DNA of 64,000 nt from an uncultured Microbulbifer sp. (GTDB lineage: Bacteria; Pseudomonadota; Gammaproteobacteria; Pseudomonadales; Cellvibrionaceae), in assembly GCF_947504145.1 (NCBI RefSeq), contig NZ_CANNGQ010000002.1, positions 62,001 through 126,000 on the forward strand, read 5' to 3'. The position numbers and the translations under genes are program-made. Numbering within the stretch: position 1 is the first letter of the stretch; every line of letters begins with the position of its first letter. Below, in pieces: positions 17,805 to 27,360 of this stretch. The notes beneath the pieces were generated by a model. The model made no database searches. It was not told the DNA's origin and saw nothing but the letters and a program-made list of their open reading frames with translations.

Positions 17805-18830
17805 TCAGTGTTTGTGTTTGTGCTCATCCGGGCCGTAGTGCGGGTTTTCTTCAGTAGAAAACAGGCTGTTGGCCGGCGTGGTGGGGGTGATGGTCGGCGC
17901 TGCCGGGGTCACCGCGGCCGGGCTGGATTCGGGTACCAGCGGCTTCGGCTCTGAGGTTTTCCCCATCACCGGTGCCGGTGATTCTACGGGTGCGGCGGCG
18001 ACGGTTGCCGGAGCGGTGGGCTTTTCCTGCGGCTTTTTCTCGGCCTGAGGTTTCGGCTGCGCTTCTTTTGCAGCCTGCTTCACAGGCTGCGCCGCCGGCT
18101 TGCTGCCGTTGGTTTTTGGCGCGTCTGCTTTCTTTGCTGGTGTTTTCTTCGCTGCACTTTTCTTGGGCGCTGCTTTCTTGGTAGCCGTTTTCTTCACGGC
18201 TGCCTTTTTGGTAACGGTCTTTTCTGCCGCTGCTTTCTTGGCCGGCGCTTTTTTGGCTGCAGTGCTTTTCTTGGGTGCGGCCTTCTTCGCGGTAGCCTTC
18301 TTGGCCGCTTTCGCTGCTGGTTTGACGGTGGTGGCCTTGGTGGTGGCCTTTTTCGCCGCAGGTTTTTTTGCCGTCGTTACTTTTTTGGCAGCTGTTTTCT
18401 TTTTCGATTTGGTGGCGGCCTGCACTTTTTTCGCGGCTGCTGCACCGGCTTTCTTGATGGATTTCGCGGTCTTCTCAGCCAGCTTGCTGGCCGCAGAAGC
18501 AGCTTTGGATTCACTCAGGGTTTTGGCGGCGTCTTTGGCGACCTTCTCTACCTTGGTAACTGCCGCTTTGGCTGCATCGACCTTTTTCTTGGAAGACGCT
18601 TTGGCCGCAGGGGTTTTCGCCTTCCCCGCCGCAGTGCGTGCGGTGGCCAGTTTGGCTTTGGCTTTCTTTACCTGTACCTGGGCTTTGTTCGCGTCGGTGG
18701 TGGCTTTTTTCAGGGCTTTTTCGGCATCTGCCGCGTCCTTGGCCCGAGCCTTGTCCAGTTGGGTGGTGATCTTGGCGATCTGTTTTTCGAGATCGGCAAT
18801 GGATACAGCGGCTTTGCGTTTGGCGGCCAT
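17805..18830 (-). CDS. algP: AlgP-like histone H1-type Lys/Ala/Pro-rich DNA-binding protein
   Basis: A 341-residue protein. Residues 1-45 form a heptad-like N-terminal region (ISIADLEKQIAKITTQLDKA-type). This is followed by an Ala/Lys coiled region and then about 130 residues of irregular KKAA/KPAAKK repeats resembling the histone H1 tail. The C-terminal 70 residues are Pro/Ala-rich, ending EHKHKH. In P. aeruginosa AlgP (AlgR3) binds DNA non-specifically and affects alginate gene expression. Gene order (ABC-F, TIGR02444, algP, FKBP, rsd/algQ, dsbB) supports orthology. Repeat-rich genes of this type vary in length between strains. Confidence 0.8.
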   Translation of the reverse strand: MAAKRKAAVSIADLEKQIAKITTQLDKARAKDAADAEKALKKATTDANKAQVQVKKAKAKLATARTAAGKAKTPAAKASSKKKVDAAKAAVTKVEKVAKDAAKTLSESKAASAASKLAEKTAKSIKKAGAAAAKKVQAATKSKKKTAAKKVTTAKKPAAKKATTKATTVKPAAKAAKKATAKKAAPKKSTAAKKAPAKKAAAEKTVTKKAAVKKTATKKAAPKKSAAKKTPAKKADAPKTNGSKPAAQPVKQAAKEAQPKPQAEKKPQEKPTAPATVAAAPVESPAPVMGKTSEPKPLVPESSPAAVTPAAPTITPTTPANSLFSTEENPHYGPDEHKHKH

Positions 18831-19319
18831 GAGTAGAGATCCTGCAATTGAAACGGTTGTGAGTGTCGGTTCGAACGGTGCCCCGAGGCTCTCCCTGTGT
18901 AGTGCAGAATCACCTCTCTGCAGGAGAAAAAAATATCGGGGTAGAACGCTGATAATAGCGCTGTTATTTACTTAGTGCATCCCGTGCACGCCGGGATTCA
19001 ATGGTTTTTTACCAGTGTTTCGATCCCCGGCCTCTATTCTTCATATCGTATCTGCCAAATTGAAATTTACTCCCGGCGCTAAAGGACGTGCACAGGGCTG
19101 AAAAAGTTACAGGAAAATGAAACCACCAGCATCGGAAGTAGTCTTAGCGGGCAGTGTGCAGCGCCAACCCGCATGGGTTAGACTTGCCTGTCGCTGGCCG
19201 CACCCGCGGTACTGTGATCTGTCGCACAAAGTGCGTGGGGATTCGGGTGTACAACAGCGGAGAAGGGTGGAACCCTCTCATACGAATAAATACTTCACGG
19301 AAATAAAGAGACGATTCTC
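18831..19319. other. Intergenic region between divergent algP and FKBP genes
   Basis: This 489-base divergent regulatory region must hold both promoters. The part next to algP is AT-rich (around 18925-18975). I see no strong 17-base-spaced promoter, no repeat-family copy and no convincing coding frame. A 68-residue frame at 19117-19323 runs into the FKBP start and lacks family features. Confidence 0.5.
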
Positions 19320-20117
19320 ATGAACAAAACTTCTTTGGCCGCTGCGGTTGCACTGGGTATTGCACTGGCTGGCTGTAACAAACAGGAGCCCGCTGGTTCC
19401 GCCGACGTCAAGCTCGAGTCCCAGGAGCAGAAGGTCAGCTATATCATCGCCGAAGATATGGCCAATCGCCTCAAAAGCCAGGAAGTGGCTCTGGACCCGA
19501 ACATTGTCGCTATGGCGCTGAGCGATGTAGCCAGCGGTCGCGAGTCGCGTTTGAGCGAAGAAGAAAAGCAGGAAGTGATCAAGGTTTTCCAGGAGAGCAT
19601 GCAGGCCAAGCAGAAAGAGCTGATGGCCAAGCAGGAAGAGGAATTCAAGGCTTCCGCCGGCAAGAACCTGGAAGAAGGTAAAAAATTCCTGGAAGAGAAT
19701 GCCAAAAAAGAAGGCGTTCAGACTACCGATTCCGGCCTCCAGTACAAAGTGATCACTGAAGGCACCGGTGCCAGCCCGACCGAAACCAGCGTGGTAGAAG
19801 TGGACTATAAGGGCACACTGATCGACGGTACCGAGTTCGACAGCTCTTACAAAAATGGCAAGCCGGTTCAGTTCCCGGTAAACGGCGTGATCAAGGGCTG
19901 GACTGAAGCCCTGCAGCTGATGAAAGAAGGCGGCAAGTGGGAACTGTATATCCCCTCTGATCTGGCCTATGGTCCGGGCGGCGCTGGCGGTCTGATTGGC
20001 CCCAACTCCACATTGATCTTTGAAGTGGAACTGCACAAGGCGGACGTCAGCAACAACGAAGGCGCTGCGGAAGAAGAAGCCGTGGAAGAAGTGATCGAAG
20101 AGGATGCTACCGAATAA
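19320..20117 (+). CDS. FKBP-type peptidyl-prolyl cis-trans isomerase lipoprotein (FkpA/Mip-like)
   Basis: A 265-residue envelope chaperone/isomerase. The signal peptide ends with lipobox LAGC (Cys19). Residues 30-130 form the Glu/Lys-rich helical dimerisation arm of FkpA and Mip proteins. The FKBP domain follows (about 135-245) with [33 protein letters not shown] and [11 protein letters not shown] very acidic Glu-rich tail of about 20 residues ends the protein, which is unusual. It is followed by a strong bidirectional terminator. Confidence 0.93.
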   Translation: MNKTSLAAAVALGIALAGCNKQEPAGSADVKLESQEQKVSYIIAEDMANRLKSQEVALDPNIVAMALSDVASGRESRLSEEEKQEVIKVFQESMQAKQKELMAKQEEEFKASAGKNLEEGKKFLEENAKKEGVQTTDSGLQYKVITEGTGASPTETSVVEVDYKGTLIDGTEFDSSYKNGKPVQFPVNGVIKGWTEALQLMKEGGKWELYIPSDLAYGPGGAGGLIGPNSTLIFEVELHKADVSNNEGAAEEEAVEEVIEEDATE

Positions 20118-20133
20118 GGTGGTCAGATCTGCA

Positions 20134-20166
20134 AAAAAGAAAGGGGCCTCTGGCCCCTTTCTTTTT
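20134..20166. terminator. Bidirectional rho-independent terminator between FKBP and rsd
   Basis: A perfect 15-base inverted repeat: AAAAAGAAAGGGGCC (20134-20148), loop TCT, GGCCCCTTTCTTTTT (20152-20166). It has T-rich ends on both strands, serving FKBP (+) and rsd (-), which converge here. Confidence 0.9.
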
Positions 20167-20214
20167 ATGTGTTATCGCACATTTGCCACTTGGGCGAATG
20201 TGAGCGTGGCCCAG

Positions 20215-20682
20215 TCAGGCCAGCTGATTTTTATGCGCGGTGTGCAGCGTATCGATCATGCGATCCTCCGCCGCGAAGCGGGTTTCCAGAGCCACGCCGA
20301 GTTCTGAAAGATCTTTTTGCAGGGAGCCCAGGTCATCGGTCTCCAGATACTTGTCATTAAAGTCCACGGCCACATCGGTAGTGCCGTCAATCTCTCGGTA
20401 CAGGGATTTGGCCTGCTGCAGGCCTTCGGTATCGCCGAACGCCTGACCTTCCTGGATGAGCTGGTCGTATACTTCAAAGTGTCCGGCAGACACATAGTCC
20501 ACCAGCTGCTGGCACAGGAGGCGCACGCTGGTCTCGGCTTCTTTGTCGCTATCGGCGATCACCTTCTTTTCCGAGAGCTGGCAAAAGCTCACCAGGAGCG
20601 CCTGACGGGAGTGCAGCCAGCGATCGATGATCTGGCTGACGCCGCCCCAGCGTTCCTGCGCATTTTTACAGTTTTCCAACAT
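20215..20682 (-). CDS. rsd: Rsd/AlgQ family regulator of sigma-70
   Basis: A 155-residue protein beginning MLENCKNAQERWGGVSQIID, which matches the Rsd/AlgQ start; the frame extends upstream to 20799, but that part is unlike the family. It has the conserved RWL, RQALLVSFCQL and SAGHFEVYDQL segments of the helical bundle. Rsd binds region 4 of the housekeeping sigma factor and shifts RNA polymerase to alternative sigmas; in P. aeruginosa AlgQ also affects alginate control. AAAGGAAAC and GGAG precede the ATG. It lies beside FKBP and algP, as in pseudomonads. Confidence 0.93.
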   Translation of the reverse strand: MLENCKNAQERWGGVSQIIDRWLHSRQALLVSFCQLSEKKVIADSDKEAETSVRLLCQQLVDYVSAGHFEVYDQLIQEGQAFGDTEGLQQAKSLYREIDGTTDVAVDFNDKYLETDDLGSLQKDLSELGVALETRFAAEDRMIDTLHTAHKNQLA

Positions 20683-20821
20683 CTCCAAGTTTCCTTTTGT
20701 AACTTCTTCAACGGCTCTTAGGAATGTAGAAGCTTCTGCCGCCGCGGGCAAGGAAGACACCGTAAAAAACGCCATAAAGCGACACCTGTCCGCTCTCACG
20801 GAAAATGCTGACGAAAAGGGC

Positions 20822-21568
20822 TCAGCTGGTCACGAGCAATGGCAATACCAGCGCGGTAAGGGCACCGCACAGCCCCATGGCCAGCGCCGAGAATGCGCCG
20901 CACAGGGCGCTGATTTCCAGCGCGCGCACGGTGCCGATGGCATGGGCGTTGATGCCGAGGGAGAAGCCCACTACCCGCTCGTCGGTGATGTTCAGCCGGC
21001 GCAGCAGACCCGGCCCGCACACGGCACCGACGATACCGGTAAAAGCCACGACACCGGCGGCGAGACTCTGAATGCCGTGCATCTCCTGTGCCAACGCCAG
21101 TGCCACCGGGGTGGTGACAGACTTGGTGGTGAGCGCCACAAGTACGGTTTTGCTGCCACCTAGCAGCAAGGCAATCACCACCGCCACCAGCGGCGCCAGC
21201 ACGGCACCCAGCAGCAGCCCCAGTATCAGTGGCCAGCCCACTTTGCGGATCATGGTCAGGTTCTGTTTGAGGGGAATGGCGAGGGCAACCACCGCAGGGC
21301 CGAGCAGCAGGTACAGCAAGCCGCTGCCTCGCTGGTAGCCGGTGAAATCCACATTCAGCAACCACAGGCCGGCAAATACCAGCAGGCTGCCGCCCACCAC
21401 CGGGTGCAGCAATGGGCTGCCGAGGCGGCGGTAAATTTTTAGTGCTACCCAGAACCCCAGAATGTTCAGGGGAAGAATAATCAGCGGGTGCGCCGCCGAC
21501 AGTGGCGCGGTGAAATCACTGGCCGCCTGTTGCAGCTGGCTTAGCCACGTTTGCCACTCACTCCACAT
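20822..21568 (-). CDS. lrgB: LrgB/CidB family membrane protein
   Basis: A 248-residue polytopic protein of the LrgB/YohK family, with the segment TTKSVTTPVALALAQEMHGIQSLAAG (about residues 145-170) and GINAHAIGTVRALE (about 205). It works with LrgA in processes described as holin-like control of lysis or as export of pyruvate and other small metabolites. Its start overlaps the lrgA stop by 11 bases, so the pair is translationally coupled. In pseudomonads this position, between rsd/algQ and dsbH, normally lacks lrgBA as I recall, so the pair may be an insertion here. Confidence 0.92.
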   Translation of the reverse strand: MWSEWQTWLSQLQQAASDFTAPLSAAHPLIILPLNILGFWVALKIYRRLGSPLLHPVVGGSLLVFAGLWLLNVDFTGYQRGSGLLYLLLGPAVVALAIPLKQNLTMIRKVGWPLILGLLLGAVLAPLVAVVIALLLGGSKTVLVALTTKSVTTPVALALAQEMHGIQSLAAGVVAFTGIVGAVCGPGLLRRLNITDERVVGFSLGINAHAIGTVRALEISALCGAFSALAMGLCGALTALVLPLLVTS

Positions 21569-21956
21569 TGGTGTCTTCCCCCTGTGGGTTGCTGCGGCGG
21601 CGGATCAGGTGGTTCAGCAGCAGTGCGGTGAGGGTGAAGCTGATCAGGGTGCCGACCACCATGGCGACAGCCAGGGCGATCCAGTCATTGATGGCGAGGT
21701 CCCGCAGAAAATAAATGCCCACAGTGGCGGGCAATAGAATCAGCACGAGGTAGCGCAGCAGTTGCTCGGCGACTTCTGCCAGCCCTCGCGGAACGCGACC
21801 GTACAGCATCAGTGCCAGCAGCAGGAGCAGCATGCCCAGCACCGGGCCGGGTACCGGCAGGGAAAGAGCGCTGGTAAGAGTGCGGCCGGTAAGGTCAAAG
21901 GCCACCAGCAGGCCGGCCCCAAGCAGCCAGCGCGGGAGTTTTTTTAGCTGCGCCAT
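21558..21956 (-). CDS. lrgA: LrgA/CidA family holin-like protein
   Basis: A 132-residue membrane protein with four hydrophobic segments, LPVPGPVLGMLLLLLALM (about residues 33-50) and PATVGIYFL, typical of LrgA/CidA (YohJ). The C-terminus is charged (RRRSNPQGEDTN). It is the partner of the overlapping lrgB. It starts 9 bases after the dsbB stop, so dsbB, lrgA and lrgB probably form one transcript. Confidence 0.9.
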   Translation of the reverse strand: MAQLKKLPRWLLGAGLLVAFDLTGRTLTSALSLPVPGPVLGMLLLLLALMLYGRVPRGLAEVAEQLLRYLVLILLPATVGIYFLRDLAINDWIALAVAMVVGTLISFTLTALLLNHLIRRRSNPQGEDTNVE

Positions 21957-21965
21957 GGGGGCGGA

Positions 21966-22466
21966 TCAGTGTTTGCGGAACGCCTGCCAGACGCCGAACA
22001 TGATCAGCCCGATAAACACCAGGGCGGCCCAGCCGGCAATGGAGAGACCGAGCAGGGTCCACTGCACTTCGGCGCAGTTGCCGTCGCCGGTGAGCAGGGT
22101 TTTGATGACTTCGGCCATGGGGAACACATCCACCATGTAGGTGATACCGGGGCCGCACGCGGGCACCTGGTCTTCCGGCAGGCTCTGCAGCCACAGCTGG
22201 CGGCCGGCGAAGTAGAGGCCGCCGATGGCGAACAGGGACACCAGCAGACCGTAGATGCGGCGGCCAATCTGGGTGGCGCCGGTGGGGTTGTGCAGGAAGG
22301 CGATGAGAGATACGAGGCCGACGCCGAGGAACATGACCCGCTGGGTGATACACAGGGGGCAGGGCTCCAACCCCATGATGTATTCCATGTAGAAGGCGAC
22401 ACCGAGCACGAGGATGACGGCGAGAAACATCAGTAGGAAGGTGGTGCGGGGTGTCGGCAGTGTCAT
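21966..22466 (-). CDS. dsbB: Disulfide bond formation protein DsbB (DsbH type)
   Basis: Canonical quinone-linked oxidase of periplasmic DsbA. The 166 residues include four membrane segments, Cys36/Cys39 in EPCPLC and the second loop pair Cys104 (ACGPG) and Cys131 (NCAEV). These match the E. coli DsbB cysteines (41, 44, 104, 130) closely. It is the ortholog by position of DsbH near algQ in P. aeruginosa. This contrasts with the divergent copy at 4212, which lacks the loop pair. Confidence 0.94.
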   Translation of the reverse strand: MTLPTPRTTFLLMFLAVILVLGVAFYMEYIMGLEPCPLCITQRVMFLGVGLVSLIAFLHNPTGATQIGRRIYGLLVSLFAIGGLYFAGRQLWLQSLPEDQVPACGPGITYMVDVFPMAEVIKTLLTGDGNCAEVQWTLLGLSIAGWAALVFIGLIMFGVWQAFRKH

Positions 22467-22471
22467 AACGT

Positions 22472-23080
22472 TTATTGTCCGGATGGTTTCCGTTGCTCTG
22501 TTCCCAGGCGGAATTGTTCCGCCTGTTGGGTCAGGTCGCTGAATAATATTTGAAAGTCGTGTTCCAGCGCTTTCTGGTCGGCGCGCAGCAGGGGCAGTAC
22601 GTCTGCCAGGGGCTGCGGGCGTCGCAGACGTAGCCCGACCCGTTCGAGGGTGCGCTGGATAATGTCTACGCGGCGGTAGCCGGGCAGCAGTTTAAATTGC
22701 TCGGCTCTTTGAATAAATGCCTGGGCGTTTTCCGGTATCCATTGCTGGCGCGTGCGAAAGTTGGACCAGCAGTGGTCGGTAAAGGTTTCGAGGGTTTGCG
22801 GGTGCCAGTTGTGCCAGTCGTTGGCGAGCAGGTGGTCGAACCAGATATCGAGGGCGATGCCGCCCAGCCTGCGCCACTGGGGGCCGAGGCGTTTGAGGGC
22901 GCTGAGGTAGGCGGGGTGTTGATCGCTGAGCAGGTCGATGCGCCGGTGCAGGCGCATGCCGTCTTCGATCGGTTCTGGGCGCTCGCCTTTGAGTGGCCCT
23001 TTGACGAAGTCACCGAGCAGGCCGCCCAGTTGCCAGTCCGGGTCGGGGCCCGAGAGTAGCAGGTGGGCGAGGTAGTTCAT
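22472..23080 (-). CDS. acpH: Acyl carrier protein phosphodiesterase
   Basis: The 202-residue protein starts MNYLAHLLLS and continues LGGLLGDFVKG and RLHRRIDLLSDQHP, the hallmarks of the AcpH (DUF479) family with the HD-like metal site. HLLANDWHNW follows in the middle. AcpH removes 4'-phosphopantetheine from holo-ACP. Five bases separate its stop from the dsbB start, so it probably heads the acpH-dsbB-lrgA-lrgB transcript. Confidence 0.92.
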   Translation of the reverse strand: MNYLAHLLLSGPDPDWQLGGLLGDFVKGPLKGERPEPIEDGMRLHRRIDLLSDQHPAYLSALKRLGPQWRRLGGIALDIWFDHLLANDWHNWHPQTLETFTDHCWSNFRTRQQWIPENAQAFIQRAEQFKLLPGYRRVDIIQRTLERVGLRLRRPQPLADVLPLLRADQKALEHDFQILFSDLTQQAEQFRLGTEQRKPSGQ

Positions 23081-23143
23081 GCTCGGGTCCGTGGCTTGGG
23101 GTTTTTTTCAGGTTTTGGTGGTAGCGCCGCCTGCGCTTTGGCT

Positions 23144-24733
23144 TTAATGCCCTTTCTGACAGAAGGTGTACTGGGCGTAATACTGGCCGAGAAAATCTTC
23201 GAAGCTACCACTGTCCGCGGCTTCCACTTCTTTCTGCTTTTGCAGCGATTCTTTCGCAAGCCGCTCGAATTCCGCCTGGTCCGCGGCGTCCAGCGGACGC
23301 TCGAGGAAGTACTGGCGGTGTTGCTCTGCTTTGGACTGTGCCCACTGGAAGAAGGTCTGTTTGTGCTCGTGCATTTCCGCGAGCATCTGCGCGGCAGGTG
23401 TTGGCACCTTGCCGTCGATCTTGTCGCGCTGGACGCTGACGGCGCGCTGGTAGTCGCGGCTGTCCCAGGCGGTGTCGAGCAGTTCGGCCATGGGGTTGAT
23501 CTGGTCGAGGAGTTCGCCGGCCCAGTCGGTGAGTTTGCGCTCGCCGCCGTTGTGAACCAGTTGCACCTCCGGGTCGCGGCCCTGATAGACGATGCGTGAC
23601 TGGTTTTCCTGAATCGCGCGGTAGTCGGCGTCGTCGGTCATGGGGCTGTCGCTCAACAGGCAGTGCAGCAGGAAGGCGTCGAGGAAGCGCATCTGCGGGG
23701 CTTCTATACCCAGCGGGACGAAGGGGTTCAGGTCCAGGCAGCGGACTTCGATGTATTCCACTCCGCGGGCGTCGAGTGCGGAGAGGGCGGTTTCGCCCAT
23801 GCCGGCGGGGTTTTTGGGGCGGATCGGGGAGTAGAACTCGTTTTCGATCTGCAGCAGGCCGGCGGAAAGTTGCTGGTATTCGCCGTTCTGGTCCTTCACA
23901 CCCAGTTCTTGGTATTCCGGGTAGGGGCGGCTGATGGCCGCGCACAGGGTGGACAGGTAGCTGGGTAGGTCGTTGTAACAGACGATCAGGGATTTCTGTG
24001 CGTCGCTGGTGTAGCCCAGGTCGCCCATCCGCAGGGAGGTGGCCTGCGGGGAGTAGAGGCTGCGGCCGTCGCCGTCAAAAGGCTGCAGTTTGTGCTCGCG
24101 GTCCTGCACGAAAGTGCCACACACGGCGGGGGCGGCACCGAACAGGTAAATCAGCAGCCAGTAGTGGCGACGGAAATTGCGGATCAGGTCGAAGTAACGA
24201 CGGGTTTTGAAGTCTTTCAGGGCTTCGTCGCTGCCCTCTTTCTGCTGCAGCCACTGCCAGAAGCTGTCCGGCAGCGAGAAGTTGTAGTGGATACCGGCGA
24301 TGGTCTGCATGGCGCGGCCATAGCGCACGCCCAGGCCGAGGCGGTAGATACTCTTCATGGTGCCGCTGTGGGAGTCGCCGTAGCGGGCCACCGGGATATC
24401 TTCGTCGCGGCCGATGCGCCCGGGCATGCTGTTCACCCACAGCCGCTCGTCGCCGATCTGGCTGTAGGTGTAGCGGTGGATATGATCGAGCTGTTCCAGC
24501 GCCTGCTCCGGTGTGGCCAGCGGCGGAGTGATAAATTCCAGCAGGGCTTCGGCGAAGTCGGTGGTGATGTAGTCGTGGGTGAGTGCGGAGCCGAGGCCTT
24601 TGGGGTGTTCGGTTTGTGCCAGCTCTCCTTCGGGGGAGACCCGCAGGCCTTCCTTTTCAATGCCGCGGCGGATGCCCTTCAGCAGCGTTAAAGCTTCCGG
24701 CTGGGCCAGCTCGGCCAGATTGAACGTCGACAA
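23144..24733 (-). CDS. gshA: Glutamate-cysteine ligase
   Basis: First step of glutathione synthesis. The 529-residue type 1 (E. coli-like) enzyme has RRGIEKEGLRVSPEGELAQTEHP near residue 25, HDYITTDFAEALLEFITPP and a GIHYNFSLP active-site loop near residue 150. The start is TTG at 24733, supported by CAGGAG 7 bases upstream and by the length of the family; no closer ATG gives the conserved N-terminus. With ggt at 5142, both synthesis and breakdown of glutathione are represented in this window. Confidence 0.95.
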   Translation of the reverse strand: MSTFNLAELAQPEALTLLKGIRRGIEKEGLRVSPEGELAQTEHPKGLGSALTHDYITTDFAEALLEFITPPLATPEQALEQLDHIHRYTYSQIGDERLWVNSMPGRIGRDEDIPVARYGDSHSGTMKSIYRLGLGVRYGRAMQTIAGIHYNFSLPDSFWQWLQQKEGSDEALKDFKTRRYFDLIRNFRRHYWLLIYLFGAAPAVCGTFVQDREHKLQPFDGDGRSLYSPQATSLRMGDLGYTSDAQKSLIVCYNDLPSYLSTLCAAISRPYPEYQELGVKDQNGEYQQLSAGLLQIENEFYSPIRPKNPAGMGETALSALDARGVEYIEVRCLDLNPFVPLGIEAPQMRFLDAFLLHCLLSDSPMTDDADYRAIQENQSRIVYQGRDPEVQLVHNGGERKLTDWAGELLDQINPMAELLDTAWDSRDYQRAVSVQRDKIDGKVPTPAAQMLAEMHEHKQTFFQWAQSKAEQHRQYFLERPLDAADQAEFERLAKESLQKQKEVEAADSGSFEDFLGQYYAQYTFCQKGH

Positions 24734-24865
24734 GGGAATCTCCTGTGAGCAGCCGGGGTAGGCTGGTTGGCCGGATGCGCCATGGAGGACGCTCTGCTTA
24801 AAGTCAGTCCGGCCTAAATGGGGGCGCGTGCTGGCAACTCAAGTGGTGAATGCGACCGTAGCGGG

Positions 24866-25360
24866 TCAGGGTTGCTCGATTGCGGACTCGGGGGGCTGAT
24901 CCGGCTGAATCTCCGGCGGCACTTCTGGAGAGTGGCCGGGATACTGATCCGGGTTTACCTCGGGCTGCGGTTGCGGCTCTACTTCCGGTGCCGGCGCAGG
25001 ATCCACTTCGGGGTTGTGTTCCGGTGGGGTCTCGCTGGGACCTGGCTGTGGCAGCTCGTCGGGATCACCGGCACTGGCTGCTTCCTCTGCGGTGGCGTCG
25101 GCGGCAAGCAGAGGTTCGTCGCTCAGGGCGTCGTCGGGGACCTGGGGATGCTTTTTGGTGTCGAGCGGGCATTCGAGCAGCTCAATACGCAGGCTGACGT
25201 TGCGGGTGTTGGCTTCGAACATCTGGTTGATGGCGACATCTTTGTGTTCGGTGCGGAACAGCTTGTTGTTCTCGCGGCCATCAATCCACTCGTTGCTTTT
25301 GCTCAAAAACTGCTGGTGCTGGTTGGTCAGCACGTAGACGTGACTCATGGGCAGGGACAT
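24866..25360 (-). CDS. Hypothetical protein with acidic Pro/Glu-rich tail
   Basis: A 164-residue protein of two parts. Residues 1-65 look folded (SHVYVLTNQHQQFLSKSNEW, then KDVAINQMFEANTRNVSLRI). Residues 70-164 are acidic and low in complexity, with repeated PEV/PEVxP units (EVDPAPAPEVEPQPQPEV) and no positive charge. No signal peptide or membrane segment is visible. A second ATG at 25348 is possible. It lies upstream of gshA on the same strand with a 132-base gap. I do not recognise the family. Confidence 0.65.
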   Translation of the reverse strand: MSLPMSHVYVLTNQHQQFLSKSNEWIDGRENNKLFRTEHKDVAINQMFEANTRNVSLRIELLECPLDTKKHPQVPDDALSDEPLLAADATAEEAASAGDPDELPQPGPSETPPEHNPEVDPAPAPEVEPQPQPEVNPDQYPGHSPEVPPEIQPDQPPESAIEQP

Positions 25361-25449
25361 CGTTGCTCAGACATGGGGGCAGTTTAGCGGTGGCTGGGAG
25401 GAGGCTCAAGGATTGGGGGGGATTGCGGATTTTCATTGAAGTCTGTGGC

Positions 25450-25574
25450 GGCACCGAGACCGGGTACAACCTTGCGAGACACGCGCTAGGCGCCCCCCGG
25501 AACCCATCCCTGGGGGCTCTGCAAAAACATCCTGTTTTTGAAGGTCTGGCAAGGCGGTACCCGGTCTCGGCGCC
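25450..25574 (+). repeat. Structured repeat element, copy D
   Basis: The 32-base arms 25450-25481 and 25543-25574 pair at 27 positions (GGCxCCGAGACCGGGTAC...CCTTGC). Inside are GGCGCCCCCCGG, the core ACCCATCCCTGGGGGCTCTG (25502-25521) and the hairpin CAAAAACA-TCC-TGTTTTTG (25522-25540), then AAGGTCT. It lies downstream of malic enzyme and upstream of the hypothetical gene. The preceding GTCTGTGGCGGC is shared with copy E. Confidence 0.85.
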
Positions 25575-25609
25575 TTCGCCGAGAGGTTTGGTGTTCTATC
25601 CCGCCGTTG

Positions 25610-26863
<1,254 letters not shown>

Positions 26864-27360
26864 CAGGATGTCATCTCTTGGGTTTGGAGTGCCCCCAACA
26901 TTCTGCGGTTGGCGGCAGGTTACTGCGGATATTTTGATTTTATTGTGGGGGACGAATGTCCCTTACCCGAGGCGCGGAGAATAACCGAGACGACTGCAAG
27001 TTCACAAGCTCAAAAATTAAACTGAGCGAAAGATTTATACTAATAAGGCTGTAAAAATAACTTATCGTCGCATTTTATTATGTAGTTTTTCTACAAGATT
27101 AGGATGAAATTGCGGTTTGCCGGCCCGGAAGATAGCCATTCTCCACTTTTGCGCAACTTGCCAATAGGCCGTTTCCCGTGGCCAGAATCCAAAATCTTCA
27201 CGTTTGAGCGTTTGAGCGTTTGAGCGTTTGAGCGTTTGAGCGTTTGAGCAGAGAGGACGAGAGCGGAAAGTTCTGACCAAATAAATACCTTCATTCTTTT
27301 GTCACAGCCTGACGCTAGGGTCATGGACGTCAAATTTCTCCATGATGGTTGTGAACAAGC
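26864..27360. other. Long intergenic region upstream of the cytochrome lipoprotein gene
   Basis: A 497-base gap between the malic enzyme start and the diheme lipoprotein start. It is notably AT-rich at 27000-27080, includes the 8-bp tandem repeat at 27202-27249 and shows no family-like coding frame. The minus-strand frames at 27062-27333 merely read the tandem repeat as alternating NAQTLKR-type peptides. Promoters for both flanking genes must lie here. Confidence 0.5.
27202..27249. repeat. 8-bp tandem repeat, six perfect copies
   Basis: GTTTGAGC is repeated six times without a mismatch (27202-27249). The unit length (8, not a multiple of 3) and perfect identity suggest a slippage-prone tract. 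It ends 111 bases before the start codon of the diheme lipoprotein. Confidence 0.95.

Noticed and set aside
18100..18975. A 291-residue hydrophobic frame opposite algP that looks like a membrane protein
   Set aside because: It is the complement of Lys/Ala-rich codons (AAG/GCN reads as CTT/NGC), which produces Phe/Ala/Leu runs automatically. The AlgP frame explains the stretch.
27062..27333. Minus-strand frames of 72 and 80 residues
   Set aside because: They read the 8-bp tandem repeat as repeated NAQTLKR-like peptides and have no family features.
27300..27345. Possible PHO box before the cytochrome lipoprotein (TTGTCACAGCCTGACGC)
   Set aside because: The two half-sites do not match the 7-base direct repeat consensus well enough and the spacing is off.
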